A stretch of 64,000 nucleotides of DNA, from contig MNCI01035799.1 of NCBI GenBank assembly GCA_015680685.1, positions 214,253 to 278,252 of the forward strand, in the 5' to 3' direction. Origin of the DNA: Gnetum montanum. Its lineage: Eukaryota > Streptophyta > Gnetopsida > Gnetales > Gnetaceae. Positions 41,991 to 54,560 of the stretch are shown here, piece by piece. Under the pieces are notes generated by a model, which was given only the letters and a program-made list of their open reading frames with translations, searched no databases and was not told the DNA's origin. The position numbers and the translations under genes are program-made. Each line of letters opens with the position of its first letter. Position 1 is the stretch's first letter.

Positions 41991-43400
41991 AAAATTATTA
42001 AACTTGACTATGCTTGAGCTTGAGCTTGAGCTTGAATTTTCATGTGTTGCTTCCTCTAAATTCTTTGGCTATTTTTTAGGAGTCTCTTCTTCTTAAACCT
42101 TGTTGCAATTCTTATTAAAAGAGGTTAGTTGTTGAATCTTAGCTTTTATGTTTAAGATCTTTTCATTCATTTCAGCATGAATAGAATCTAGCTTAGAAAG
42201 TGCGAATTTCTTTTTCTTTCTTATCAAATGATGTAAAAGAAAATTTTTTTCTTTAAATTCACTATACCTCTTGTCACACTTACCATCTTGTTTAGTCATA
42301 TGTGAGGAATTTTCATCTATAAGCACCATGCATATGAGATGTGAATTTGTGGAAGAATGTCATGCTTCTTCTTTACTTTGATCACCATCATTCCAACTTG
42401 TATAAAAGTTGATTTTTTTTAGTTTCTCATCATTGGATCTATTATTTGATTATACCTTGCTATGACTAGGACCACTAGGACATTTGAAGGCCATATGGCC
42501 TCTTCCTCCACAAACCCAACTTTTTATAGAAGAGAAATCTAAGTTAGAAGTATTTAAAAACTATATCTACCTTTGAAAAGTTTAGGTATTTGCTGAGATG
42601 TCCCTTTATTTCTTCTTGTAAGCAATTGTTGTAGTTTCCTTGAGAAAAAGGTAGTCTCATCTTTGCTACCCTCATCATGCTCATTTAACTCCTTCTCCTT
42701 GGAGGTAGTCTCTAGAGGAATAGGCCTTTCTTGGATCTCTCCTTTGCTTATGAGATTCATTTCATAAGTAATGAGAGCACTTTGAAGATCTTCAAATTTT
42801 AATGTTGAGAAATTTTTGATTTCCTCCATTATTGTGACCTTTGGTTTGAACTCTAGTTGTAAAGTTTTGATCATTTTGATGATGACATGGCTTTAAGGTA
42901 GATCTTTTCTTGTTCCTTTAATAGCTACAACAAGATCACTAGCTCTAAAGAAATAATCCTTTATTTTCTCACCTTCTTTCATTTTCAAATTATTGTACTT
43001 ACTTTGTAAAACTAATAATTTCAATTACTTAACAATAGATGTTCCCTCATGATTAGCTTCTAAATTTTGTCAAATTTCTTTGGCCATTTTACATCTTGCT
43101 ACTCTATTAAATTCAAATTTATTTAATGTACGATATAAACAATTTTTTGATTTTAAATCAAACATGAACTTATCCTTTTCCTCTTGTGTCCATTTGTTGC
43201 AAGGCTTGATGATGTTAATGGAGCTATCAATAGGTGGAGCATAGCATTCAAGGATTGACTCCCACACTTCAAATTCCATGGATTTGAAGAACTTGCACTG
43301 TAGCTTTTCAATAGGTGAAGTTGAATTTGTTAAACATGGGTTGCTTTATGTAAGATGTCCCCTCCATTGTTCACTCTTGAAGTTGATGATGATAAAGAAG
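41991..43400 (-). pseudogene. gag of element F (Ty1/copia, UBN2-type), degraded
   Basis: Read on the - strand. Positions 43279-43070 encode WESILECYAPPI and WTQEEKDKF stretches. Positions 42874-42554 encode KPKVTIMEEIKNFSTLKFED, a typical UBN2 gag block. A zinc-knuckle remnant VCGGRGHMAFKC lies at about 42518-42480, with its first Cys lost. A coiled coil follows (42329-42093). A six-base repeat (GAGCTT on the + strand) at 42013-42036 encodes a run of Ser. Several stops separate the pieces. Confidence 0.75.
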
Positions 43401-43407
43401 AGTACTA

Positions 43408-43420
43408 GGCTCTGATACCA
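43408..43420 (-). promoter_or_regulatory. Primer-binding site of element F (initiator tRNA-Met)
   Basis: On the - strand TGGTATCAGAGCC lies two bases after the LTR end, the canonical copia site. Confidence 0.88.
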
Positions 43421-43422
43421 CT

Positions 43423-44674
43423 TGTGAATTTTTAAACTTAGAAGGACGGGTGAGGCTTTTGTGGGGGGGGGGTGTTGGGGCGGTGTGTGGAGGGATGGAC
43501 TTTTTGAGACAAAGCACATACATTGACTTTAACATGGTTTTCCAACTTGGGTAGTCCACACTTAGAGGGTAGATCACAATCACATCTCTAAAATTTGTTG
43601 CTCTCAAATGTGTTTTGAAGGATCCACATCTTGTACAATCTTCAAGCACCGCTTTGAAGTGTAATGCCACAACACCAACCACTTAATCCTACAAAGTCTT
43701 GTTAGGCTTGAAATGTGGATTCCAAGCTTCCACAATCTTTATAGTCTTGAGCTTCACTCCAAAGTGTTGTGCCACAACACCAATCACTCAATCCCATAGG
43801 ATCCCAACAAGCTTAATCAAGATTCCTTCTTGCAAGAAGTACATTAACCCCACAGGGCAATAAGAGAACAATAATTACTAGGGATGAATGTAACTTAGTT
43901 TTCTGATCCTTGTACTTTAAGGTATATAACACTTTACAATGAAAAAATAGTGATACAATTAAGAGAAATAGTGATTACAATAATAGAAAAATTATTAGAT
44001 GATTGTACATAATCTTATCCATTTCCCAATGCATATGATGTCTTCTTATAGCTATCATGTTTTCAAATCCATCTTGGAACTCATGCAACAACTTGCTAAT
44101 GGTCACTAATGATCATGGAAGAAATCATTTTTATGCCTAAGACGTGTTTCTATATTTTCCTTTTACTTTAGAAAGACGTCTTTGTCTAGGGGAAAGACGT
44201 CTTTCTAAAATCTCCATTCTGGGAAGACATCTTTTTGAAACTAGTCTAAATTCTTTGAATATGTCTTTACCTAATGGAAGAGATCTTTTCTTGAGGAAAG
44301 ATGTCTATTATTTCTTGAAGATGTCTTTGCTTGTGCATCCCCTAATTTTGCCAAGACGTCTACTATTTCTCAAAGACATCTTTATTCAACCTTCCTATGC
44401 ATGATGAATTCATCATTCCTTGTCCACGAACTTGATCTTTTGCATGCTTTAATAATGATAACTTTGGTTGTTAACATTCTTTGAATTCTTTTCTTTTATG
44501 CTTACCTTTTGTGGATGAACCCTTGAGACCTTGTGGATGACTTTCTCTGTTTGTTTACACCAGTGCTTTCCTTGTCATCTCATCTTATTCCTACAACCAC
44601 AACAACCACAACAACCACATAGAAATCCTTTATCTTCATTTTACGTAGCATTTTGACACACCAAAAGGTCCACA
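43423..44674 (-). repeat. 5' LTR of element F
   Basis: It matches the 3' LTR closely over 1.25 kb. Near its 3' end (43460-43490 on the + strand) it has a run of nine G and other G clusters. Confidence 0.88.
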
Positions 44675-44679
44675 TGATG
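44675..44679 (+). repeat. Right target-site duplication of element F (TGATG)
   Basis: Exact repeat of 38755-38759. Confidence 0.85.
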
Positions 44680-45383
44680 CAAGCGTATCCTCTCTCATTG
44701 AGCTTATATTGTAGGCATTAAGGAGAAGCAAGATATCTCAACATTACCATCAAGTGCTAGTTTTACTATGGATCTAATGATAATAATCATTATTAGTTGG
44801 ATAATGATGAACTAATCTTATTACTAGATTAACCTCATTAAACTTATCATTATCTTTATAAGTGTTAAGTAAGAATAGGTAAGACCAAGTTATAGGGGTT
44901 AGCTACTTAGGGATAATAGGTTTAAAACAAGATAAGATTGACTTAAGCCATGGTTGCTAAACTTATGGAAGGAACTTTACAATGACCTTAATCAATTAAC
45001 ATTCTAATAATATTGCAAGATGGGTAAGAAATACCTAGGATGGGATATCCTTGTCTTACCAATATCTCTTGTAGTTGATGTACCTTGATGAGGCATAATG
45101 AGATATCCTAATCATTGATATCCTTGAAGGAATCTTGGTTGGTGAGTTTCATATTGAACATGATATAATTCATGATTATTTTGTAGATGTGTGGTCCCAA
45201 ACATTGTTGTTAATGAAAATTAATGGAAGGATGTGCTTAGGCTTACAAGGATCCTCTTGGATATATGGTGCATTTGGTGGTGGTTCAGAACTCTCCTTGG
45301 GTTGTGTCCATAGTTCATCATTAGGTTGTAACCGGCCCATGGTTCTTAGTGGCCTTTGGATCGTGGTTTGCTTTGATACTAAA
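44680..45383. other. Unassigned sequence between element F and LTR S2
   Basis: AT-rich. A 100-codon frame at 45135-45437 runs into S2 and has no recognised domain, so I do not call it a gene. Confidence 0.45.
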
Positions 45384-45947
45384 TGTAACATTCTATTCTT
45401 GGATGTCGTGGAAGACATCAAATATACATTATATTAGACATTATGCATAAGAAGATAACATAGAAAATGCCAAATATATGTAACATTTCCCATTATGTGT
45501 ACAGAAAATAATAGGGAAAATGTAGAAGGAGAGAGGAAAAGAATGCTTTATTGATGTAGAATAGTGTATCTAGATCATTTCTTTGGGTGTTTCGTGGGGT
45601 TTTCTTCCTTTGATATCTATCCCTTAGAGGTAATCCAACACTTCCATTACATTAGGTCTATCACCTGGCCAGAAGGTATGGCCAATCCTCTTCCTATCCC
45701 ACTTCCCTTGACACATGTTACTTACCTTTAGTAGCTCTGCAACTCCATGCTGATATGATCTCTAATTCCTAGGTATAAATACCTTAGGTTAAACCTCCAG
45801 AGGTCACCTTGAGAGACATGTCCATTATTACAACATGCCCTTTCGAGTCTTAATTACAACTTACCCTTTCAAGTAATTGCAACACTTGTGACGAAATGAC
45901 ACCATTTTCATTATGCAGTGGCACCATTTGGGAATGATGATGTTATA
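45384..45947 (+). repeat. S2: LTR-like repeat of the TGTGACATCC family
   Basis: It starts TGTAACATTC and ends GATGTTATA, with a TATAAATA at about 45773. It aligns with S1 and S3. Flanking bases do not match (CTAAA and GTCAT), so the duplication is lost or the repeat was rearranged. Confidence 0.7.
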
Positions 45948-45999
45948 GTCATGACATAATCTAGTGTATGTCTTCTATGTCTTATTTATTATTAAGGCT

Positions 46000-46990
46000 A
46001 CTCTTTGATTCTTATCTAGTACATTAAGGATCATAAGACATTTTTTTGTGCTAAATTGATGTAAAATCAAGTTCATAAGTGGTGTTGATGTATGAAGTAT
46101 AGTTTGGATGGGAATTTTTGGGAGTTTTCTATACACTAACTCATAGGGAGAGTAACATATAGGAAGTTTCCATGTTGAGCGATAGCACTGTAAGACATCA
46201 TTGAGTTTTGTGTTTTAGTCTCTCTAATATTTACTAATGGTCCTAGTAAGGATGTGTATGATTTTCCTATTTGTTACTTTAGCTTAATCATTGGCTTATG
46301 GGTGGTAGGATGTTGTGAGTTTATGTTTAACTCCTAAGAATCTCATTAGTTTCTTGAAAGTAGTATATGTAAAATGAGTTTCATTATTAGACATAAGTGT
46401 CCTAGGCATAAAAAACATAGGTACCACATTTTATTAAAAGAATTTAGTTGTGGTATTAAAGTGTAATATGTTACTGATGTAGCCTTTACCCATTTTATGT
46501 AGTAATGTACTGCATCTATAATGTAGAATTTTATGTTTGACATGGATGTGATGGAACACATGAAGTCAATTTTCCACAAATTGAAAAGCTCATATGGCTA
46601 AATCCATTATTGTGGTTCTTTTAGCCTTATAGTCACTCATTCATCTTATTAACAATGTTCTCAAGAGAGAGAAAAATAATGGACATCTTTAAAGATGATT
46701 ATCCAAATGTATCCTAAGATTAGGATTTTAATGATCATTCTCTTGGTTGCATAGTGATCCCCATAGTGGCCTTTGTGATCATCTTAAAGGATCTTGGATT
46801 AATCTTCATCTAGTATGAACCATTGTCTTAAGTCATCTACATAAATTTTATAGAGAATACCCTCTATCTCCATGTAGTATTTGAGTTAATGGAGGAATTG
46901 TTGTTTCTTCCTCAAATCCCATTAAGTAGGAACCTCTTGTGTAAGTAAGTATGAAAGAAAGTCTACATACCATGTTTTGGCTACTTCCAT
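46000..46990 (-). pseudogene. Integrase of element G (Athila-like), degraded
   Basis: On the - strand the frame shows WYVDFLSYLL, then HKGHYGDHYATKRMI with the spacing of the Athila zinc-binding region, GYIW and FKDVHYF. The catalytic core begins with LWKIDFMCSI, parallel to VWGIDFMGP, and continues with YYIKWVKA. The C-terminal part near 46150 is parallel to the TPYELVYGK region. Stops and substitutions make it inactive. Confidence 0.75.
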
Positions 46991-47129
46991 TTTGGTTACT
47001 ATTACCTTAGTGAAAGAATTTAATTCAAAATCCAATCTAAAAGAGACTCTTCATCAACTATGTTATCCCATCTTAATTATGAAAAGTGATCTACAACAAC
47101 ATTTTCGATGCCCTTTTATTGATCATTTT

Positions 47130-47480
47130 TAGGTTAAATTCTTTTAAGATAACTAACGATCATATGATATGGATTCTAATTGTTGACATGTTCATCAGGA
47201 AGTATATTGCACTATGATATACATGTATAAAAATGTGAGATCCAAGTACATAATACTTGAATTTCTCTAAGGCATATACCCTTAGCATAAGCTCTTTCTC
47301 TGTTATGATGTAGTTTATCTTTGTATCCATAATACTTTTTCTCAAATAATAATTGTAGTATGTATCTTTTTGGTCATCTAATTATGTAAGCACAATTTCC
47401 AAGGTAAAGTTAGATGCATCTGTTATGATGTGGAATGACTTGGGCTAGTAAGGAACTCATAGAACTAGTGTTACTACAAG
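47130..47480 (-). pseudogene. RNase H of element G, degraded
   Basis: The - strand frame reads TDASNFTLEIVL, then NYIITEKELMLRVYALEKF and YVLGSHIFIHVYHSAI. This follows the Ty3 RNase H pattern DASDFA...TTEKELLAVVYALEKFR...VYTDH. The last catalytic Asp position reads His-Val-Tyr-His. Confidence 0.8.
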
Positions 47481-47559
47481 TTTTTGCTTTAGAGAATGCA
47501 TTCTTATATTTCTTCAACTCTATTAGTGGTTTGGAAATCTTAGAGAAATGCTTAATGAA

Positions 47560-48340
47560 TCTCCTATAGTAACCTAGGTATCCAAGAAATGATTGGATAT
47601 CTTTTACTTTTTGTGGTTGTTGTGTTATTTCTTAGATCACTCTTATCTTCTTTAAATCTACATCTATTCCTTTTTCTAAAACTTGGTGCCCTAAGACAAT
47701 GCCCTTGTAGACCATCAAATGGTCCTTTTGGTAGTCAAGATTGAGATTTATCTCTACAAATCATTTTACTACTTAGTTAAAATGATTCAATGCTTATTCA
47801 AAGTGTAATTCATAGGTGGAGAAGTCATCCATGAAGATCTATATACCATCACCAATATGTACTAAAAGATACTAAGGACAAGTTGTTAGAATATTGTAGG
47901 TATGTTACATAGGTCAAAAGACATCTTTTTCTATTCCAAAGTTCCTCAAGGACTTGTGAATATCATCTTAGCTTGATCTTCTAAGATTATTTGAATTCGA
48001 TTGTCATCACTATAGCCATCTAGAAAATTGTAATACTTATGGCTTGAAATGGTACCCAATACTTGGTCCATAAATGATAATGGAAAATGATCTTTGAAGG
48101 TTTCCATGTTCAAGAGCCTAAATTTAATGCAAATATATCATTTTCCACCTTTCTTAGGTACAATGAGTAGTTAACTTGCTAACTAACTATCTACTATACG
48201 ATAGATGAATCCAACTTTTAAGAGCTTCTCTACCTTCTTCTTAAGTATTTTCTTCAGCTTAGAATTGAATATTTTTTATGGTTGTTATTTAGAATTTATG
48301 GTAGAGTCTTTATAGATTTTGTGTTGGAATATGCATGGAT
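47560..48340 (-). pseudogene. Reverse transcriptase of element G (Athila-like), degraded
   Basis: The - strand frame shows DHFPLSFMDQVLGT, YYNFLDGYSDDN, EDQAKMIFTSP and IFMDDFS (about 47838-47815). Past the palm it shows KDIQSFLGYLGYYRRFIKHFS near 47612-47548. The FLDGYSG-like and FMDDF forms are typical of Athila. There are several stops; catalytic Asp residues of MDDF are still encoded. Confidence 0.85.
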
Positions 48341-48820
48341 TGATGCGTGTGATTTCATCATATGACTAGACAAAGATTGTTGACCATCTTGTTATCATAT
48401 TCAATAATTTCCTATTTCTATTCCTTTGTGATTTGGACATTTATAATTAATGGTTTATCATTTTTTAGGAATACATACTTAAGAAATTTTAGTATTGCTT
48501 TTAGCTCTAAGGATTCTAGTTTTAGATGCTTTAGGAATTTCTAGCTCTACTCAATCTATTTTTGCTTCCTTTTTAAGCTCTACATCATAGAGTTAGTATC
48601 TAAGTTGCTTCATTTCATCCATCTTATTGATTTAAGTATTTGTAAGAACTTTTTCTAGTTCCATCCATATTATAGAATTGGAGAAATAATTTGTTGTTAA
48701 CTACTAAATGCCCTTCTATTTTGTGATTGTTTTGTATAGGCACCTTTGGACATTGATTGGTTTGAAATATGAATTGCATGTTGTAATGTTTCTAGTTCTT
48801 ATTGCCTAGATTTTTTACAT

Positions 48821-49069
48821 TCAGTTGTATCCTATGTTACTATAAGAAATATACAAAGCTCTCTTCTTTTCTGTTATTTCATCCTTATATTTCTTATAAA
48901 TCTTTAAGGATAGATCTCTAATTCCTAACTTGACATTGATTATGCTTGGCCAAGCTCTTTGCATGATGATAGGAAATTTTCCTTTATAATTGTCCACATG
49001 GATTACCAAGAACACAATAGGATTTAACCAACCATTAATAGTCGTTATAATATCTTCTATGAGTTCCAA
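48821..49069 (-). pseudogene. Protease fragment of element G
   Basis: An 82-codon frame with VELIEDI-like start, INGWLNPIVFLVIHVD and LGIRDLSLKIYKK. It aligns with the protease of H (54560-54790), which keeps GQVKDVV, YPADF and LRIRDLSLKIFK. The pattern is the retropepsin C-terminal half of Athila-like elements. The first catalytic Asp is not visible. Confidence 0.65.
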
Positions 49070-49599
49070 AGAAATAATGATGGACTATTCTACAAGCTTC
49101 AACTTGATGTTGCATTTATTAAGTTGTGGTAGGTTCCATGCCTTGTAAATTTCTTAATAGATTGAGTCCAAAACCTAAGTTAAGTAGAACCTTACATGGT
49201 GCATTTTTTACTATTTGCAAATAAATCAAGGGACTCCCTAGATTCATTCTTTTTTGAGAAAGATGTTCTAATTTTATCTAATCTATAACTATATGAGTGA
49301 GCATGATAGTTTATATGTAAAACACATTGGTTTGAAGGTGACTTGGATGTTATATGGGAGGTTATTGGTGTCAAATTCATAGCTTGGAATACCTTCGAAG
49401 ATTTGGATGGATTGGCTAGGCTAAATGATAATCATTTTTAAGGATTGTACTTGGAACCATTTGAGTTTCAATCCACTTGCAAGTTCACCACTATAGTGAC
49501 ATTATGTTGTTAAGGATGTAGAATGATTTCTCCTTACATTGGTGGACTAAATGATGCAGGATTTAGGATGTGAGGTTGAGGATGTTACATGGGTGAGAA

Positions 49600-51260
49600 A
49601 CATTACTGGAAGGATATTTAACGTGTGGAATGATAGGTCTATGGTACTTTAGAGGATAATAATAAGAATTAAAAACATGAGTGATAGAGCATCTAGAAGA
49701 TATAGGTTGTTGAAAATAATATATATAAGTATCAGGTTACCTCTAGGAATATTGTTGCCTTAGTGGTGGGATCCCCCATGACTATGGGTTTTTCCACTAC
49801 TAGTAATACTCTTGATGTTGAGATGAGATCATACTTAGAGAGTAATATTATTGGTGGTAGGGCTATCTCTAGTTACCTTGGGGATAAGGTAACTTTCTTA
49901 GGGCTTGATTATTAACAAACTTTGGATTTAATGCATAAGGGCCGGACTCATGCAAGTGTGACATTATTGGACAATAGTGCTTTGGATGTTCATATTAGCA
50001 AATGTCACATTCATCATCATCTAAAATTGGAGCTTTTAACTTCCTCTACTAAAGTTACATTTCCTTTATGCTAATAGTAGTTCTTTCATGCATCTTTTTC
50101 CCATCCTTTTGTCCTTATCCTTTGCTATTTCCTATTCTGCTTTTTTCTCCATAATTTTTAGTGCTATTTAAAACTTTTCATTAATGGAGTCCTACATATT
50201 ATCGATCTTTGCTGAAATTTTAGTAACTAAGTTTTGAATAGGTAAGGTGTTTCTCTATACTACCTTCTCTAGTGATGCTCCCTCATCAAGTTCATAGAAA
50301 TAAACCTTCTTTCGTAGATTAAGGGATCCCTATTGAACTCCTCTACATATTCTTTCTTCTTCTTATTTAGTTATATGATCAATAATCCTTTGAATTTGAT
50401 GAGCTTTCATCTTTGATAATCTGTAGTGGACGTGAACCCAAAGAATTTCTTTGATTTTATTCCTATGTTCATCTATGGTGTGGCATAACTATTTTGTTTA
50501 ATAGAAGCCATGATCTAGACATTTATAAGTAAAGAGTAGTACCTACCCATGGTTGCATCAAGGAGTTTATGGTTCCTCTGCTTTCATTCTTGGATTTACC
50601 CCCTCAAATTGGATACTCTGGGATATTTTTAACATTTTTCATTAAAGAAATCCAATATTGTACTTCATCTTCTAAATGATTTCAATTGTAAGAGGTAGCA
50701 CGAACTCTTTGTTTCTTTGATAATTATCCTTGGAAACAAATTTAGCTTTTTCCATTCATTTTCAATGTTCTACAAGAAATAGATGTCATAAAAGGCTTGT
50801 AGGTGATATTGTGAATTTGTGTTATAGCCTTCCACACATTTAGGAATATTTTTCATGTTCCTTTGATGTTTAGTGAAGATATGAACTATCTTCTAGGTGT
50901 TTATCATGCTTCTTGTGGCAAGCAATGGTTCATCATAATTATTATAATCCTCATGGTCCCTATTATAACCATGTCTTTCATGGTATTGCTTGCTTTGTCT
51001 TTTCTCATTATGGTGCCCATCTCCTTGGTCATATCTACCTTCCCTTCTAACTTCTCTATGATGGTTCCTTCTATCATCTTTTCCTAGTCTCCTCTCATTA
51101 CCCATTCTTCCCTAGTCATGCTCACCCTTGTTAAAGCTTGAAGATGATGATGAGGATGAAGAGAGAGTTGTGGAAACTTGGACTACTTCTTTAGTTCCTT
51201 TGTGATTCTCTTGGTTTATTACTGGAAGATCTTAGCCTTGGGATTTCCCTTGTTTTGGGT
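49600..51260 (-). pseudogene. gag of element G, degraded
   Basis: On the - strand 51105-50893 is Arg/His/Asp-rich and ends YDEPLLATRSMIN, the counterpart of DDEPPLATTRLM in C. Around 50850-50690 it reads YHLQAFYDIYF, then NEWKKLNLFPRIII, the counterpart of the capsid-like core of B, C and D. The remainder is too decayed to follow with certainty. Confidence 0.65.
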
Positions 51261-51466
51261 CCAACTCTTTCCTTATCTTGGTTACTTGCCAAGGTTGAAT
51301 GCAACAATGAATGATCCAAGTAATCTCTACTAAGGGATGAAGGATTTTACTGTTGAGACATGCTAGATGGAAGATGAAACATCTTTAAGCCAAAGACTAT
51401 AATATTGTAGATATGATAGCATAGCTTAACATACATTTTCATAGATACAATGTAGTGAGTGATAGT

Positions 51467-51471
51467 CATGT
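51467..51471 (+). repeat. Left target-site duplication of S3 (TCATG)
   Basis: Repeated exactly at 52046-52050. Confidence 0.88.
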
Positions 51472-52045
51472 GTGACATCCCATACTCAGATGTCATGGAA
51501 AACTTCAAATATATGATATATTAGACATTATGTGTACAAAGAAAATATACCAAATGTGAAATATATGCAATATTTAACATTAGGTATAAGGAAAATAATA
51601 GGAAGAATGCAGAAATAGAAATAAAAGGATGCTTTATTGATATGGGATAGCATATTCGGATCATGCTTTGAGAGTGTTCCTTGGTGTTTTCTTCCTTTGG
51701 TATCTATCCTTTAGAGGCAATCTAGCATTGCCAGCATGGTTAGGCCTATAACCCTATAAGAAGGGATGGCTAGTCCACTTCCTATCTTGCTTCACTCAAC
51801 TTCTTGTGACTTGCTTGTATTGGCTCCGACACCCCATGTCAGCACAACCTCTAACCTTGCATATAAATGTCTTTGGTCAAATTCCCAAAGTTTATCGCAA
51901 GAGACACATTTGTTATTACAACATGATCTTTTTGGTCTTAATCACAACTACCCTTTTGGGTCTTGTTAAGATGACAATAACACTTTTTATGAAGAGATAC
52001 CATCTTCATTAGGCAACAACATCATTTGGGAATCGGGATGTGACA
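51472..52045 (+). repeat. S3: solo LTR of the TGTGACATCC family
   Basis: It starts TGTGACATCCCA and ends CGGGATGTGACA, 574 bp, with flanking TCATG duplications and no interior, so it is a solo LTR left by recombination. It contains a TATAAATG at about 51860. Confidence 0.88.
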
Positions 52046-52050
52046 TCATG
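52046..52050 (+). repeat. Right target-site duplication of S3 (TCATG)
   Basis: Exact repeat of 51467-51471. Confidence 0.88.
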
Positions 52051-52772
52051 CCTACAAATACGAGTCTATTGTTGCATTGAAAATAAGTTTTTGGCCAACA
52101 CTTAGCAAAATTATTGCAATTTATTTTCTTGAAGTTAGAGTTAGTTGTGAATGCTTGCAGTGTGGTGAATTATAGTTGTATGATATCTTTATTTGAGTGG
52201 GTTATTCCTTAACAAAATTCATAAATAATAATAAATATTATTCTTTATCATTGCAACATATCATATAGAATAGATTTACTTACTTATGTTTACTTTTATT
52301 ATGTTATTTGCATTTCCTAAGTCATTTAATATTTGAATGTTTATTAGTAAGGCAAAATTAGTATGCCTAGTTTCAAGCATAAAGTGTAATTATTTGATAA
52401 CCTAGTAGTGACTTTGCTTGATTCACTTAGTAGTAAATTGGTTGGTAATCTTAGCAATAATTACATCACCCTAAGAAGTGTATAGAAAGCTAGAGACAAA
52501 TACTTATTACCATAGGCTAAAATAGCTTTACATTTTGATTGTACTTAATAATAGAATTTACATTCATTTTCACTATGTTCACACTTAGCATACTTAAGAG
52601 CCAATAACATCATTTTATCACGTGTTTCACTTAGAGTTAAAACATACATTTTGAACCTCACTAACTCTATGTGGAAAGATAATGATCATGAAATTTCTAT
52701 CAACTCACTAGTTTCATGTGAGTACTTGTAGCTTGTATGATTGAGTGTTGGAATTCTCTACTGCTTATCATT

Positions 52773-52790
52773 GGCATCATTGCCAAGGAT
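52773..52790 (+). promoter_or_regulatory. Primer-binding site of element H (tRNA-Asp type, degraded)
   Basis: TGGCATCATTGCCAAGGA differs from the site of C mainly by C-to-T and G-to-A changes and has the same distance from the LTR. Confidence 0.75.
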
Positions 52791-52914
52791 GTATTAATGT
52801 TTACTAGTTAGTTGATCTTACATAGTTGGTAGTATTAAGTATTACTAAGATTATCTTTCATAGTTAAAATAAGTTTTAAAAAGATATACATAGTTGAGTG
52901 TTAACCAAATTAAA

Positions 52915-54560
52915 ATGGCTTTCATATCCAAAGTGAAATCTCCACCTGCTATTACTCTTAATAAAAATAATGACAAATATTATAAGGAAGAAGATTGGAG
53001 TGAATTGATGAAAAAAAGAATCTCATATGATCATACTAATCCTTATTATTCCTAATTTCACATTCATTTTTTACAAAGATGAATAATTTAGATGGAGAGA
53101 CTTACAAGGTACCATTGTCTTGCCACTAGAATGCTCAACATCATTTATGCTTTAAGCATCCATCTTGAGATCAAATATTAGCAATATAAATGAAGGATAT
53201 TAAGTTACCAAATGTATGACTAGGCCTTATCAATCAACAAAGGCCTAAGCCATAAAGGATTATATTATGGTAGCAAGATATGTGTAAGAAAAAGGAAAGA
53301 AAGCACCACAAGTAGTCATCCTTAACGAGAAAGAAGATGAGTCATATAAAGCTAAAAGTCTCATTAGACTCATAGATATAGTTCTTAAACATTAGTGATA
53401 TTCATTGAACTCCTATGGATACAAAGTTACATTTAGCTCTTACAAAAATTCTAGGAAGAAACGAGGAAGACTTTAAACTTAGGGGAAATTTAAGACCTAA
53501 AACCTTTAATAGATCTAGAAAGGATGAATCCAAAAATCATAGAAGGAGAACTAGTTGACACCATTCTTCAACTCTCCCATCATTTTCATTATATTGATTA
53601 GTAATCTTTGACAAGAAAGAATGAAGGATAAGGGATCATTATAGGAAAAATAGAAGGGATGATGAAAGACTTGAAAATAGAAGAAGAAGACTCTCTAAGA
53701 AGGTGGAAGATGAAGAAGAAGATAGAAACATCATAAGCAATGAAGGGATCATCATTAAAATAGGGCACATGAACTAGAAGACTATGAGGAACCCATATTG
53801 GCCACTCATAGTATAATTAATATTAGAAAAGTAGTGTACATATTTGTACTCACATCAAATGAATTAATATGAATAATATTTCAAAGTTTTAAGGAGGGTA
53901 TAATGTAGATCTAAAACATTACTTACAAGCCTTCCATGATACTTGTGTCCTATAGAACATAGAGAATGATTGAAAGAAGTTAAAGTTGTTTTCCAAAATA
54001 ATCATTAAGGAAGGAAAGAGCTAGTACAAGTCCTTAGAGCTAGAATTAATTAAAAGATGGAGTACCATGCTAGAACTCTTCAATGACAAATATGAAACTT
54101 ATTCCAGAGTGTCAAATTTAAGAAAATAAAACCAAGGATGGAAACAGGGGATACATAAATGACTTAATATAGTAATGGACAATTACTGTTCACTATTACA
54201 TAGAAAAGATCCATTCTTTAGGATAAGGTCAAAAGGTTTTGAAGAATAGGATCCTCATCTACTCTTGATTCTTCCATACTATGTTCTGAAAATAGTATCA
54301 TGCTTCCAATTTTAGCAAAAGAGAACTTATTAATTGTCATGCTTACATAAATTATAATATATTGGATAAAGGCAAAAGAACTTCTTAAGAAGAGAATAGA
54401 TCCAAGAATTCCTTTAATCTATCTCCAAATTGTAGAACACAAGCCATGCAAGGCTTTACTATATTCTAGGTTAGGGATAAATCTCATCTCTTAAGACATG
54501 TATAAGGCCTAGAATTTACCTCTTTTAAAGAAATGAAATATTTAAATAGAGATGGTTTAC
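52915..54560 (+). pseudogene. gag of element H, degraded
   Basis: ATG at 52915. Near 53790 it reads EEPILATHSIINI, then YNVDLKHYLQAFHDTCVL and KKLKLFSKIII (53900-54010), followed by SLELELIKRWSTMLELFNDKYETYSRVSNL. This is the capsid-like core as in B-D. There is additional charged sequence between N terminus and core (53040-53740). Stops are frequent. Confidence 0.75.

Larger units (their letters stand above)
38760..44674 (-). mobile_element. Element F: minus-strand Ty1/copia-related element with gag but no pol
   Basis: It has two LTRs of about 1.23-1.25 kb, a TGATG duplication, a PBS for tRNA-Met and a purine tract. Only gag is recognisable in the 3.4-kb interior. The remaining 2 kb toward the 3' LTR show no protease, integrase or RT. 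LTR ends and internal motifs relate it to element E. It is either a deletion derivative or a non-autonomous lineage. Confidence 0.88.
45948..51330 (-). mobile_element. Element G: degraded Athila-like Ty3 retrotransposon with gag and pol
   Basis: On the - strand the order is gag (51260-49600), protease (about 49070-48820), RT (48340-47560), RNase H (47480-47130) and integrase (46990-46000). Motifs match the Athila branch. Its LTRs are not identified: S2 and S3 flank it but are in + orientation and S3 is a solo insertion. The gag core resembles that of B, C and D, so G represents the kind of autonomous element that could have mobilised them. Confidence 0.75.
51336..52771 (+). repeat. 5' LTR of element H, split by solo LTR S3
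   Basis: Without S3 it is about 855 bp, close to the LTR length of A-D. Conserved parts are the region with GCAGTGTGGTGAAT and ATCTTTATTTGAGTG (52160-52200) and the end CTTATCA. The TATA-like CTACAAATACGAG lies right after S3. Confidence 0.65.

Noticed and set aside
45135-45437. 100-codon frame before and into S2
   Set aside because: It crosses the LTR boundary and has no recognised domain.
45384-52045. S2 and S3 as the two LTRs of element G
   Set aside because: S3 has its own TCATG duplication, their TATA boxes point to the + strand while G is on the - strand, and no primer-binding site adjoins either.
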